Of a stretch of DNA of 64,000 nt, positions 34,046 through 46,783 are shown in pieces. The translations under genes were made by a program, and so were the position numbers. Where the stretch lies: the NCBI GenBank assembly GCA_025267735.1, contig CM046301.1, positions 13,514,190 to 13,578,189 on the forward strand, given 5' to 3'. Source of the stretch: Mactra quadrangularis (taxonomy: Eukaryota > Mollusca > Bivalvia > Venerida > Mactridae). Every line of letters begins with the position of its first letter. Within the stretch, counting starts at the first letter, position 1. Below the pieces are notes generated by a model, which searched no databases, was not told where the DNA came from, and saw nothing but the letters and a program-made list of their open reading frames with translations.

Positions 34046-35662
34046 AAAATACGCACGACCTACAATTATCTGAATATACATTATCTGAAGATATCTAGTC
34101 TTACTAAAACACGACATAAATAATTAAGTTTGGATCAAGTTTTGTATTTATTTCCTGAGAAAGAATAGAACAAAATAACCGATAACATCTCTCTATAATT
34201 ATATTACTATTGTTTATAACACAGTGCGAATGTGATTAATTGATTAATTTCCCGCCCACGTAACATTCCCACATAAGTACAACTGTTTAAGCTTTCTGAG
34301 TTGACTATTTCATCTGCCTAAAAAGTATTTCTGAATTATAGTCTTTTCAGTTATTGTAATTACTTTAGTAGTATATTTAACAAAAATAAAGTACATTTGT
34401 TAACATATTTAGCTTAAGGATTTTTTAAGTCACTTGTGTATAAAACGAATTCATTTCTTATGAAATTCTAATAGTTTACAAAATATTTAACATTACGATT
34501 CTCGGACGACCAACGTGCATCTACTCCGACGCCCAAGATGTAAAACCCGAGGATTGTGCTTCGTATTTTAAGGACTCCACCCACACCTTTAAATGTGTGA
34601 ATTAAGCAAGAACATGAGCATATGATAAGAGCGAAACATATCGCGTTTTGCTATACCCGCGACGCATTGTGTGGTTACGTCCAACAATATTTTATGTACC
34701 TCCTTACCGTGTGTGTTGTTTAATGCAGAAGAAACAATAGTATATGGAATAGTTCTAATGGAACAACCTACTTCATGGTTGTCATATTGTGAACTATGTC
34801 AAATCGGTACTTACATTGCAAATGCTATATCATTGACTTCAGAAACTGAACTTAACTGCCTTTGCAGTTTTCTGTCACTTGCAATTCATTTGACATTTTC
34901 TGACCTCGTTATTTAACCAATGAAATCGCCTTTTTAACAGTAGAGTTTGTATTCACCATAAAAAGAATACTAGTAACCAAAACCTGTTTAAAACTAGTTC
35001 CGTTAAGTTGATGTACTGATAAATTAGAGCGATGCAAATTAATTTCCTGCAGAAGATAAGCAACGTATCATAAAAGTTCCGACTCCAAGAATATTAATGC
35101 AAAAGATTATAATCATTGAAGGTCGATATCCAAACTTTAGATCTGAAACATTAAAGGCATAACAGATAAAAGCTGATCATCGTAACATCAAACATAAAAA
35201 CCAGGTCAGTTTGTTAGTCAAAGATTCGTGTAATTCTTTACATTACCGACCTTTCCAATTATTTTTCGAAACCAATCAATTAACGTCGAACTTATCTTTA
35301 ATGTTATCTGTGCCGTTAGGTTTGATTTTTATAACTACTGGGAGAATTTTTATAATCGTGGCAGACCAAGACTAAGTTAGTCTTGGAGAATCGTGCATTT
35401 TTCTATCTATCATAATTATAATCTTGTTTTGTTTTCAAGATCGCTTTGATCTTCAATTATAATTATAATTGATGTAATTTATCATCGCCTTTTTGTTTAA
35501 AAATAATGTCATAAGTAACTTAATTATTCGAAATAAATCTGGCGGTTGCTTTTTTCAAATCTGCATAGTGATGTAAGCTCTTTTTGGCACATTTAACTAG
35601 TTTAATTTAACAAAATTCAGAAACACAAGACAATCTTGAATATCAAAATTAATTAACCAATA
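34046..35662. other. AT-rich non-coding stretch with a perfect palindrome
   Basis: 35366-35386 (CCAAGACTAA-G-TTAGTCTTGG) is a perfect palindrome with 10 bp arms, in a segment (35340-35480) that also has AATTATAATTATAATT and CAAGATCGCTTTGATCTTC, so it may be a decayed foldback element. An open stretch of 81 codons at 34671-34916 has no recognisable motif. Confidence 0.45.
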
Positions 35663-35745
35663 CAGTACAACCTCTCTTGAGCAACACTCACTGGGAGGGA
35701 CTGACGTGTGTTGGTGTGCTGAGGTTGTTGTTCTGGCGAGGTTAA
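35663..35745 (+). mobile_element. Possible pogo/Tigger-type terminal fragment
   Basis: CAGTACAACCTCTCTTGAGC follows TA, then GGGACTGACGTGTGTTGG and GCTGAGGTTGTTG. The CAGTA.AACCTCTCT start with a GTGT..GAGGTTG inner complement is typical of pogo-like element ends. No second end was found. Confidence 0.35.
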
Positions 35746-38700
35746 ATGAAAATAAATTACACCTAAAGAAAATATCAGATGTTGTTGTTGTGCAGAGGAT
35801 TTGTTATGTAGATGGCTGCTCTGCAAAAGTTATACTTCGTCAGTTTTAAAAAAAGAATATAATTATATACTAAAATAGAACCGCACCAAGTAATTATCGA
35901 ACAACTTAATAATTCCAATTTATAGCGTTTCGCATGAGTGCTGTATTTCAATTATTTTTTTTATATATAGCTACCGACTTATAAACGAGAAAAAGGAAAA
36001 TGAGACTTAGGAGACAATGTGACCTTTATGTAGTAATTTTAAGTTAACATAATGGCCTGTAATATCAAAATTGATATATGAGATATTAAAATACATCTAA
36101 ATATGTTTTTGCAGGAATAAATAAGGGCAAGATATAATTCATTTTAAATTGAAAATGGTTTCAGATATTATTTTAACAACTATTAATAGAACTTAAAGTA
36201 TTAAAACATATTAATAAAGATGTACACAAAGGATCGTTTGAAAACAGTATGGGTAAGTACAAAAAAATCAAATTAGTCTGTTTGCGCTAGAAAAATATGA
36301 GCAGTTCAAACAATTAAAACCAATTATAATATATGCATACAAGTTTACAACATGCAACATTGTTGCGTTCTGTTCTGCAACAAAGTTTATCAAAATTTAA
36401 AACATGCTTTAACAACTTCCATGTCACCAATATTTTGTCGAAGAATTATTAAATAAAGACAATTGTTTAAAAACGCTACGCATTCGTCCTTTAACTCGTA
36501 CACATTAAAACAGAGTCTTTATTTGATTACCCAAAAGCATGTGTAAGTTGACACTTGTAAGTAATTTCATAAGTATAAGACTCTGTGCTAAAACGTTCTA
36601 ACTTAATCACATAGAATAGATCGCAATTTTAGTGTCTTATGACAGTCTGATAGTATCCAACTACATGTGTACCATCTGGCTAGCCACCTAATTGATTTTC
36701 TTTATGAGACTATTACGGAATAACAAACGATAAACTTGCTAAACTTTTAAAGAAATAAACCTTACCTGAATCCAAATTAATTATTTTAATTTCCGGTGAT
36801 TTTGTAACAACAAAATATTAAAACAAAATTATCAAATCATGAACAATAGTCTATTCATGACAATGTCTTTATTGATATTTCATTAAGCAACTGTAACAAA
36901 CTTCCTCGCTCCAAAGAATGATATGAAATGATCAATGCAGCAACATACACTGAGAAGAGTTTAGTCTACTCAAGAAAAACACCACTGGCTGTGATTCCAA
37001 TACGTATATTCTAAGTATAAAGACTTAGATGTATAATATCATTATATCACTGTTGCTGTTTTTTATACTAGGTGTTTAGCTGTTGTTTCTATTGGACATA
37101 CATTCAGAGTTCACAAAGGTAATTAACGATGATGTGATTATTTATTTCATCTTAAATATCACTAGTAGATTCCAAGAAAAATTCCAGACAATATTAAACA
37201 ATTGCCTTCATTAGATAAATATTTGCTTAATGCTTTACATGGGTTTTTAGTACATTGCAAGAGTGGTATTACAGACTAAATAAGTATAAAAAGAGATTGA
37301 GCTTTTTATACTCAACTTGAAAATGAAAGGCCCATGGCTTTACACATGGTAACAGTCAACAAAATAAGTGGGTGTCCAGTTGCCCGGAATTTTAGGCAAC
37401 CAAAAATCTACAAACAAGAAATAGTGCTTGCTGGTAAATTGACCTGTTCGGACAACCATTTTTATATCTAAATTGTGTAGACTGGTTACTAACCTTTATC
37501 ATCCGGCTACTTGTATTTATAACTTATAACCTCCCAGGAAATTCACAAAAAAAACGTTTATGTGCAACAATAAAGTAACAGAACGGAAAAATTTCACTCA
37601 GTTATGTACATGATATAACAGATAAATGAACCACGAAAGTAAAATAAGCAGTGTCATTAGAAGAGTTCAAACCCAGAACATCTCGCCTATTAGCGTACCT
37701 ATCATCACTCGACTCTTGCTTCTTAATAAATAGCTAAATCATATGCATTACAGTACAGTTATGCAAAAAAACATTTCTCGGAATTATCTTTTTGAAAACC
37801 CCTACGCATAACTTAATGAAACAGTGTACAGTTACATTGCTTGTGTAAACAAATTAGGTAAATGAAATTACAAAAGCTAACAACCGGTCAGCAGAGATCT
37901 CAACTAGCTGTGTGAAAGATATCATTTACAGATCTTGTTTTGTTAATTAACTTCATTTCTACAACAAACCTGTGGTAATTAGTATTATATTAAACACGAT
38001 ATTTCTAAAATCACAAACATAATACGGTTAATGATGTTTGAAAATGTAAGTAAATCTACTTAGTTGTTAACAAGGAGCCATAACGTGTGAACTCTGTGGC
38101 ATTCGGTGCGATAATTGTCGCCAAGTTAAATAATAATCATTTAGTTCAATTTCTAGTTGATACACGAAGTCTCTCAAAGACTTACTTAACATAAGGCGGA
38201 GTCATTGTTTATACATCACTGATATAATTGCATGTTGATTTTGTAACACATGTATGAAAGTAATTGTCTTAGAAGTGTTACAGCATGAGCGGAAGGTATT
38301 ACGATTTCAAAAAAGTAAGTAGTACAGTTCTATACATACAAATGACTTCAAACACTACAGTTAAAATGATTTATCTATTATACTTTTAAAAAAATCTTTG
38401 TTAAAATGAATATGGAAAAGTATACATATCCAGATATAGAAATAGAAATAACACAAGAAAGAGAAAATTGGATTGAACGTAAATGATAAAAACGTAGCAT
38501 TAAATCATATAATATTTGAAAATTGAAGTCACCTTTTAAAAATATTTTATTACCTTTTACACGCTAAGTCCTTGTATAAATTAAACAAAATTCTAATAAA
38601 ACAAAGAGCTCTTTTGAAGAAATCTTGAATATGATTAGTTGTTTTCATGTAGATTTACAAGTCATATTGCATTCGTCCTTGCGATTATCTTTTCTCTTAA

Positions 38701-38759
38701 CAAATTTTGCGTCTAACAACAGTAAACTGTTTTGTTAGATGCATCAATAAAATATAAGG
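35746..38759. other. AT-rich non-coding stretch
   Basis: No open frame of note and no clear repeat family. Around 37650-37720 the minus strand has a B-box-like GGGTTTGAACTC, which may be a very decayed tRNA-type SINE head. Confidence 0.4.
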
Positions 38760-39625
38760 TTCGCGTTTTTTTTCAGCACATACGGCCATTTTAGGGTATT
38801 TTATAATAAAAAAAATTGCTTAATCTAAAAAAATCGAATATTTCGATAGCAATATTTCTGAAAACCTCATCAAACTTTGGCATCAGACAGACTTTTACCT
38901 ATAAGGAAACAAAACAATTATTACGAGATTCAATCCACAGGACAATGGTGTAATCTCTTACTTAATCAAATGTCTGTCCAAGGCTTGTTATCTTCCTAAC
39001 TATGCTAAGGATTCACTATCCCTGAACAGACAGTTTACCGAACAATAATTATACTACTATACTAAACCTCAATCAAATTGTGGTTAGTTCATTCATCAGA
39101 GATTGGAAAGTAATCGCAAAGTGCAATATGATTTATTCTGTTGATTGTGAGGAGATAAGAGATGGCTGAACAACGTACATAACCTTCCAATGGCAATGGT
39201 TAAATAAATAAATGAACTATTCAAGGAGAAGAAACATATTGCCTAGTTGGATACAAACTTAAACAACATCAATTTTACTTGAATTCATTTGAATTAGGCT
39301 AAAGACCAATGGAAGCCAATGACTTAAATAAATGCTTAAATAGTTGTGGTATGATCAAAGTTAGCAAGTATTGAGATTGTCATAGATTAAACGTTTCTAT
39401 AGCAGCATTTCTGTGAGTGCAACATGTGAACGATTTGTAGCTCTACAATTACTTCAGTTGAGTTCAACTGACCTAAACATAAAACCAGAGGATTCTTAGG
39501 GTCATTATGGTCCTATTGACTCAGCACCGCTCACCTTAAGAACAGGTCAAGTTGCTTTCGTTCTTTAGATAACACTTTCTCTTCCTATTGCATCTTACAA
39601 TATTATAAAAACAACTTGTAAGACG
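38760..39625. repeat. Tandem duplication of about 0.9 kb, copy 1
   Basis: It matches 39655-40490 in order, for example CTATAAGGAAACAAAACA (38900 and 39795), TTACGAGATTCAATC, TCAAATGTCTGTC and GTGCAATATGATTTATTCTG (39121 and 40027). No coding potential is seen. Confidence 0.85.
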
Positions 39626-39654
39626 TATCTCAATTTTGGATATAATATAAGATC

Positions 39655-40490
39655 ATGTGAGCGGTTCTTCAACGCATACATTCATTTTGAGAGTATTTTA
39701 TTTTTAAATCATTGGCTAGATCTAAAGAAATCAAATCAACAATATTTCTGAATATTTGTCTTTGCCAAACTTTGACATTAGACAGACATTGTCCTATAAG
39801 GAAACAAAACACTTATTACGAGATTCAATCAACATAACAATAATGATTTCTCTTACTTCATCAAATGTCTGTCTGATATTGCAAGGTTTATCATCCTCTT
39901 AACTATGTGTATTCTAAGAATTCACAATCCCTGTAGAGTTTACCAGGCAAGGCTTATGCTACAATACTAAGCCAATATCATATTGTGATTAAGATATTCA
40001 TCAGTGAATGGAAAGTTAATTGTAAAGTGCAATATGATTTATTCTGTTGATTTTGAGGAGATGGCTAAACAATGTACACAACTATCCAATTATTAAAAAT
40101 AAATAAGTGAAATATTCGAGGACGAGACACCTATTACCTTGCTACAATAGGATACAAACAACATCGAAATTGCTTGAATTGATAAAAAATTAAGCATCAG
40201 ACTAATGACAGCAAAGAAATCGAAATGAATGCCTATTCAGTAGTGGAATCGCCTTTTTGAAGTTTAGAGATAGTTGTGTCTTAAATGAGTCGCTTATGTA
40301 GCAGCAATACTGTATGCGCAACACGTGAACAGTTAATAATTTTACAAATATTTTAGTAAAGTTTCATTTTCTCAACATAAATCAAGAGGGTAAAGAGTCC
40401 ACTGCCGATCACCTAAGAACTAAATTCTAAGGGCATCTGAGACAAATATTTAATACTTGCATTCTCAGTATTATAATAACAATTACAACT
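39655..40490. repeat. Tandem duplication of about 0.9 kb, copy 2
   Basis: This is the counterpart of 38760-39625, offset by about 0.9 kb and moderately diverged with many small indels. A third, much weaker relative may lie at 57880-58110. Confidence 0.85.
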
Positions 40491-40539
40491 TCAAAGGAGG
40501 AGTTTTCGGTGATACTTTACGCAAAATATGATAGCTTTA

Positions 40540-40996
40540 GGTCAAACAATTTTAAAGATAAACATTTTTAACATTTCCTTCGAACAAACTTCGTTAAATG
40601 TGTGACCCTTGCGGGTGGGTTAATTGGACCCCATGGGCATAATTTAAAAAGTTTTGTAGAAGACCTTTCTGTGATCCCAGATGCTAAACATGAAAGCTCT
40701 AACCCTTAAAATTTTAGAGGAAACTATTTTGAAAATATCTTTTTTTAAATCTGATTAAAACTAATGTGGGTTTAATATTGACCCCAGGGTCATAATTTAA
40801 ACAATCTTTGTAAAAGACCTTGAGGTGATGTAACATAACAAGTTTGGTAAATGTAGGCTTAATGGTTTTTAATTTTTTAAGAAGTTGTTGACGATGAACG
40901 AACGCATAAACGTACGTACAAAACTTAACGCATATAAGAGCGCCGGATGAACGCCACACAATAGCTCACCTTCAGTACTTAGTACTCTGGTGAGAT
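40540..40996 (+). repeat. Dispersed mollusc-type repeat ending in a hairpin
   Basis: Two imperfect internal blocks (GGACCCCATGGGCATAATTT near 40627 and TGACCCCAGGGTCATAATTT near 40779) are each followed by TTTGTA.AAGACCT. Then comes GACGATGAACGAACG and a terminal hairpin 40965-40994 (CTCACC..AGTACT-T-AGTACT..GGTGAG). I know this architecture as an abundant mollusc repeat; its transposition class is uncertain. A decayed relative lies at 7030-7262. Confidence 0.65.
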
Positions 40997-42087
40997 AACA
41001 AAAAGTACTCCTACAAGAAGACTTCATGTATGGTCTATCATATGTACGAACATCGGCTTTGAAAGTAATCGATAATCACTGTATAGATGCAAGAATATGT
41101 GATATAAAAGGTGGACTTTCTTTCTCTAAAACAAGACTATCGCTAAATGTCATATCATTCCCATCACGATATCATGAAACTCTCGTGGTTGAGGTTAGAC
41201 AATGTTTTATGAATTCTATCCGGTCCATTAGAACGCTTGACCGACTCTGTCATTCTCAAAGCAAAAATTGCTTAGTGCTCTTAATGTTACACTTAATCAC
41301 GTTATATATATGATCAGAAATCGTGTTACTCTAGTAGTTAAGCCACGTAAGTAAATTGTTGATTTGTAAATGACGACTTTATACATGTATTGTTCAGAGG
41401 ATATCATTAGACCGTGCATCATAAAGTAGTAACTGGCTGGAAACTGTTCTTCTTGATTCGATTATAGACGCAATTAAAAGTCTGTAAACGTGTCTATTGC
41501 ATTTAAATGGTTGGGGAAAAGTTTATCTATCATGTTGTTGAAATGAAATAATAACAAAACCTTTCAAAGTTGAAACAATTTGTCTGAAAATAATGTCTTA
41601 ACCTTAAAATGGACTTGAGGTATTTGTTCAAATTCAATACCATCTTCGATAAGTTCTAAGCCGTACACAACAACACCTTTAAAAGCTCAATTTGAAATGG
41701 TGTTTTAAAAATTCCTTTTAATGATGATTGAAAGCAACATTGGGCACAAGACTTCCTGTGCGATTATGCATCCTGAAATTGACGCAAACATATAACGGCG
41801 GATATAAAAAGGTTAAAGGCGTCTTCACAGAAGAAGTTAATTATATAGTACGATGAACTCCAACGGAAATTTCAAGAAAATTTTATTCTCGTAAACATGG
41901 CAAGTCATTTAGAAATGGTAGTTGGTAATCATAACAAGAACTGCCAGCCATATCGTTTTTCCACAATTTGCTAAATAATTGTCTTTTAATCTAGGGATAG
42001 ACATCTGATATCATAAATGTCATATATATCAAATTCTACGGCTGGTAAGTGACATGATACTTACTCAATGTACATGGTGTATAGAAG
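40997..42087. other. Non-coding stretch with one unexplained open frame
   Basis: 41026-41313 (plus strand) is open for 95 codons, beginning MYGLSYVRTSALKVID. It has no recognised domain, and there is no paralogue in the window to test constraint. I cannot say whether it is an exon. Confidence 0.35.
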
Positions 42088-42205
42088 AAACGGTCAAGTG
42101 GTGAGACACGCGCTTAGAGATCGAGAGCCCCGGGTTTGCACTCCATTTGAAACACTGCTAATTCCCTTGAGTAAGAAATTTACCTACAATTGTTGTGTGA
42201 ATCAT
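42088..42205 (+). mobile_element. SINE fragment, same family as 32640
   Basis: The head GTGGTGAGACACGCGCTTAG with B-box-like CCCGGGTTTGCACTCC (42128) is followed by CCCTTGAGTAAGAAATTTACC, matching the domain seen on the minus strand at 32640-32803. The 3' part is lost. Confidence 0.6.
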
Positions 42206-43123
42206 GTGTTTTGTTCACAAACAACAACATTAATACTTGGAATATAGTATATAACAACACAAGTTTGTATATGACGTTTAATAATGGTCCGTGATCGTTA
42301 CTGTTTACAAACATACTTAGTAAAGTTCTAAATCTAATATCATAACTTAAATGTCCAGATTCAAAGCAATGTTTCTAACTTATATCTACACCTTAATAAT
42401 TATGTATCCTAAACTACATGTTTCTAGTCTGTGTGTCAAAAGCTAACTTACTTCATAGTGCAAATACTCATTTTGTAAATTGGTCGTAATTATGACGGAA
42501 GTGCCCTCGGTCAATCTGTCGTATGTGATCTATCATTTTGACACCGTAACGCCAGTTACGGTATACTGTGCTTGAAAATAATTTCGATGATCAGTTATAA
42601 GCATGCAAAATTGTAAAGTCGTCTAGACAGGTATACGGAAGCAGACTTTAAACAGCATTTTAAGTGTTCAAACTTTAAAATGTTTAGTCAGATTATACTA
42701 CAAATTTATTCCACAGTCATGGTCAATGTTGTCGATCACTGCAATTTGGTATAAACCATTATCTTCAAACGGATTGATACAAAATTAGTGTCTCTATTAT
42801 AAACTCAAGCCTCCGCATTATTCTGATCTCTTCCCCAAGACAATAAAGAAAAAATGAGCTTAGAATGATAATCATACTTTAATATGTTATATATTCACGA
42901 GTATTGTACTTTAACATCTACTTTATGGTCATACGTTATTGTGGTCAGTCAATGGATCATTTCAGACTTTAAAAAGTAAAGTACATCATAGGGACTTATA
43001 ATTTAGTTCACTTTACTCATTAATTTAAGTAGAGTGAGATGGGGTTTTCTTTTTATATTGTTTTAACAGCGTTTATACAAAGAAATATCAGCCTTTATAC
43101 AGACAAAATAATTGATATATCTA
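42206..43123. other. AT-rich non-coding stretch
   Basis: One small palindrome, ACCGTAAC-GCCA-GTTACGGT (42543-42562). Nothing else is recognised. Confidence 0.4.
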
Positions 43124-43391
43124 TTTTTGTTGGGTTTAACGCCGTAGCAACACATTGTATAGGTCATATAACGGTGGTCAGTCAACCTACTCACTATTCC
43201 TGGAAAGACTAAATCCCTGCATTTAGCTGTTAACCAACTACTAAGCACATACTTTCGACAGTGACTGACAACTGGTCTACATAATTAAGAATCATTAGTA
43301 GGAGGGAGAATGTCCGTAGAAATATTTTCACGACCAAGTTCCACGAAAGTATGCCCCGCGCGGGAATCGAACCAACGACCCCTGGATAGTA
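43124..43391 (-). mobile_element. tRNA-derived SINE (family a), head truncated
   Basis: On the minus strand the tail (GTTGCTACGGCGTTAAACCC), body and B box (GGTTCGATTCCCGCGCGGGG near 43355) are intact, but the A-box half of the head is missing: sequence after ACGACCCCTGGATAGTAG (43374) is unrelated. Confidence 0.85.
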
Positions 43392-43680
43392 GTTGAAATG
43401 AATTAATATAGACAACTGTGTTCAGACGATACAGAGTTACTTTTACCTATTGCATGTCACAAAAACTAAAAATGTCTCTGGGTTAAATTATAATTGTATT
43501 ACAACATATCTGATTATAAACTTCCACAACTATATAGAGTTAATTCGATTAATTTCTCTGATTAGAGAATTTGTAAAGACATCAAGAACATTGCATTAAA
43601 ATTCCATTGTTCTATAGATCAACGACCTCTGGGTTGTAGTTGAAATGAATTAAGATAGACAACTGTGTTCAGACGATGCA
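43374..43680. repeat. Short direct duplication spanning the SINE edge
   Basis: CAACGACC.CTGG..GTAGTTGAAATGAATTAA.ATAGACAACTGTGTTCAGACGAT occurs at about 43372-43427 and again at about 43620-43676 (period about 246 bp). The second copy carries the last bases of the SINE head although no SINE adjoins it, so the duplication happened after the SINE inserted. Confidence 0.7.
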
Positions 43681-44290
43681 AATGAAGAAATTCACTTTTA
43701 TTAATTAATAAACTTTGCATTAGTTCATACCGACAGCCTTTGCCATTGTGTTTTGCCAATTCTGTTTTGCAAATAATTATTTCGATAAATTATTAAGATA
43801 GTTGAAACAAGTTGACTTCTCATTGAAAATTAAAATTTACAATTGGCAATGCAATTGTAATTAGGTCGAGTAGATTTAAACAATCTGAATTCTTGAGTTC
43901 TGTGTCGTGTGTCCTGAAATCAAGAAACGTTTGTTATTTTAATTAAAGGCCATTTTATTTTGTTTTAATTTCCAAAATATAACTTTTAGACATTTCCTCA
44001 AACTAACACACGGATATAAATTTCTGTCAGGCAGTTAAAGATGAATGAAAATCACTTTTTGATAACATCTTTGTGGAATTGATATTCCTTATATCTGTTT
44101 AGTCGAGTTATGTCAGCGATTGCACATTACAAAAACTAAAACTGTCTCTAGGTTAAAATAAAATTGTACTACAACATATTTAATTATGTAGTTCTACAAC
44201 CATATGGAGTTAATTCAAATAATTATTTTGATTAGAGAATTTGTAAAGACATAAAAAAGACTGTAGTAATATTCTATCTTTCTATAGATG
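43440..44290. repeat. Tandem pair, period about 675 bp
   Basis: 43445-43620 and 44115-44290 match in order (CACAAAAACTAAAAATGTCT.., ACAACATAT.T.ATTAT, GATTAGAGAATTTGTAAAGA, TCTATAGAT). A reduced form (CACAAAAACTATAATTGTCT, TTGTGTAAAGACAT) appears near 47608 at the start of the large duplication. Confidence 0.7.
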
Positions 44291-46526
44291 GTGAATGCAT
44301 TTAGAGACATTAAGAGTTTCATAGTGTGTTACATGTAATGAGTTATGCCATTATTGCCAGTATATAAGCCGTTAATACGCCAACATAACTCATACCAGAA
44401 TGTCCAACTATCTGTATCAAAATCTGCTGCATTTGCAATATTTTGAAATTATTACTGCGTTGTTTTTCATATATTTTAATTTCAACATTCCATATGACAA
44501 GTATAACACACATGTGGATTTTATCAAACACTTCTAAAAGCAATTATAGAGATTCCTGTAAAAGCAAAAAATTGTCATCACTACTGCAGTACACGTCGAT
44601 TCGTATCAACATCCATCTTTCAATGTATATAAGTTATCAAGGTTTGTTTCTTCAGTGATGTTCTATAACATTAATTCTTATATATCACATTGAGAAGTTT
44701 ACTGTTAACGTTATATCGTTTAAATGGTTCTAAGCGATATTATAACAAAAGAATTGACTTGTAAGTTGTAATTATTGAAACATGGCAGTGACAAATATGC
44801 AACATTTGAATTGCGTTATGAAAGATTGCCAAAATTAACATTATGTATTTTTACTCCAAGTGTTGTTTTAATCACCTATGTATCAATTGTAAATCTGAAA
44901 CGTTTCGATAAAGAAGGAATGGTGAACGAATACTAAGTTTCAATTAGATTGTCAACAGGAAATCCCTGTCTGAATTCAACACATTATATGGTTGATAGGG
45001 CATCGTCCATAAATGAATTTTGTCAAGTCTAGTCATTTATATTTCACATATTCTCGTACGTGACACATCATTATTGATGACTACATTCTAATGATTTCCG
45101 AATGACGTGTTCGTATTTTTCATTTTGTGTAACAAGACGATGCAGCTAGGCAGGGATTTTATATAAAAAGGGATTTGTAACGATAAGTAAATGTAATAGA
45201 TTTTCATCAAATTTCACTGTCGTCGCTCTCATTTCGGCCAAAACGGAAAACAAGTATAACAAGTTTAAATAAAGATATTCACATTAAATTTTGTACCAGT
45301 ACCATTCTTATTGACATAACTGTAAGCAAAAATGTGTTTCTAGATTATTTTGAGATAAATTACGCTCACAGACTGTTTCACAAATTAATGCATTTTCTCG
45401 CCGATCTGCCATTTTAGCCCCATTTTACTTCACCTAAAGTCATATTTTCGATCATAATTGCAACAATTGTGTGTCAAAAACTTCAGAAACATTCACAAGT
45501 TGCATGGAAGACATGTACAAAAACATAAATCAAGTTTTTAAACTCTGGAATAGTTTGTACAGTCTGCTTCAGCCAGTTTCAGACAGTGACGACCGAGAAA
45601 ATTCAAAAAAGCACTTCGTTACAAATCCCTGTTATATAGAATCCCTGAGCTAGGCAATGCGTGGTTGTACTAGTGATTACTAGTAGGTGACACACATACA
45701 TTACTTAGTTCATGCTGAAGACGATAGGAAATTATATGTGATGTATTTTTACAGGAACTTCAGAGGACAATTTCAGACGTTTTCTTGTGAGATAAACGAG
45801 ATACATTGTACGTGCGTAGTTTGCACAGTAAGCATTCATATGAAACACGCTCATCTCAGTAATAATGCATGAAATGCTGATTACTTTTAGAGGAAACTCG
45901 TATATTCAAATTAAACAAAAATGCAGTCATGATTAAAATTCTGGAAACAGGAAATATAAATGTATCAAAAATTATAAGTAATGTCTACACCAAACTGAAC
46001 AATACTCATTAATATCTCCAAACTTCTTACAATTCACTAAACCATTGATAGAAGTATTGTAGAACTACGGCCAGTATTTACCACAGAAAAATTGTATGAA
46101 AATGTAATGATCAGGCTCCTCAAGCAAAGTATTAGCGAGCTTAAATCAGGCATGAACAATTACTAGTATATCAAGTAGATACAACCCTTCTTTTATACAG
46201 AACATAGCAGCTGGGTCTCGATGGTTCTTATGGGATACCTCGACAGTTTGTTCAGGTGGCCCCGTGTTCTCTTAGAAATGTAATAAATTGCTGTTCTTGG
46301 TCTTAAAGATATGTCATATAAAGTTAAAGCGGTATTATGTGTGTTTGAAGATGCTAACGTGCCACATTAGTTCGTATATTACAGGAATGGTTGAATAATC
46401 AAATGTAGATAAATACGATGGCATATAATTTCATAACGTGTACGAGTTTTCATTACATACATAAATAGGTATATTCAAATTAATATAAAGAGTTTAATAC
46501 TATCATACCACACCTATTTCGAGTTG
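44291..46526. other. AT-rich non-coding stretch
   Basis: Several open stretches of 60-70 codons have no recognisable domain. Nothing is supported as a gene. Confidence 0.4.
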
Positions 46527-46528
46527 TA

Positions 46529-46781
46529 TTGTGCGTAAAGTTTGAACTTTATGCAAGAATATTCATTACATTTAAATACGAATGTATTATTAATGCTCGA
46601 TACCGATCGGAGTATATCGTCAAAGCTCGAATGTAATTATTACACAGGGATCAATTTTTAAGATAAATCAAAGCGTATGTGCTGAAGTGCAAAATAGGCG
46701 TGGCATTGATTTTCGTCGGAATATGTGTAGATATTAGATGCAAATGTGAAAGGTCAGATCGGAGTCAAACTTTACGCACAA
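46529..46781. mobile_element. Tc1/mariner-type MITE, 253 bp
   Basis: Perfect 17 bp terminal inverted repeats TTGTGCGTAAAGTTTGA (46529-46545, inverted at 46765-46781) are each flanked by TA (46527 and 46782). TA target and short perfect repeats are the signature of the IS630/Tc1/mariner group. No transposase frame. Confidence 0.85.
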
Positions 46782-46783
46782 TA

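Noticed and set aside
34671..34916. 81-codon open frame as a gene
   Set aside because: No domain, no paralogue and no convincing splice or start context; could be chance.
45471..45653. 60-codon open frame as an exon
   Set aside because: No motif, no paralogue, and length is unremarkable for this composition.
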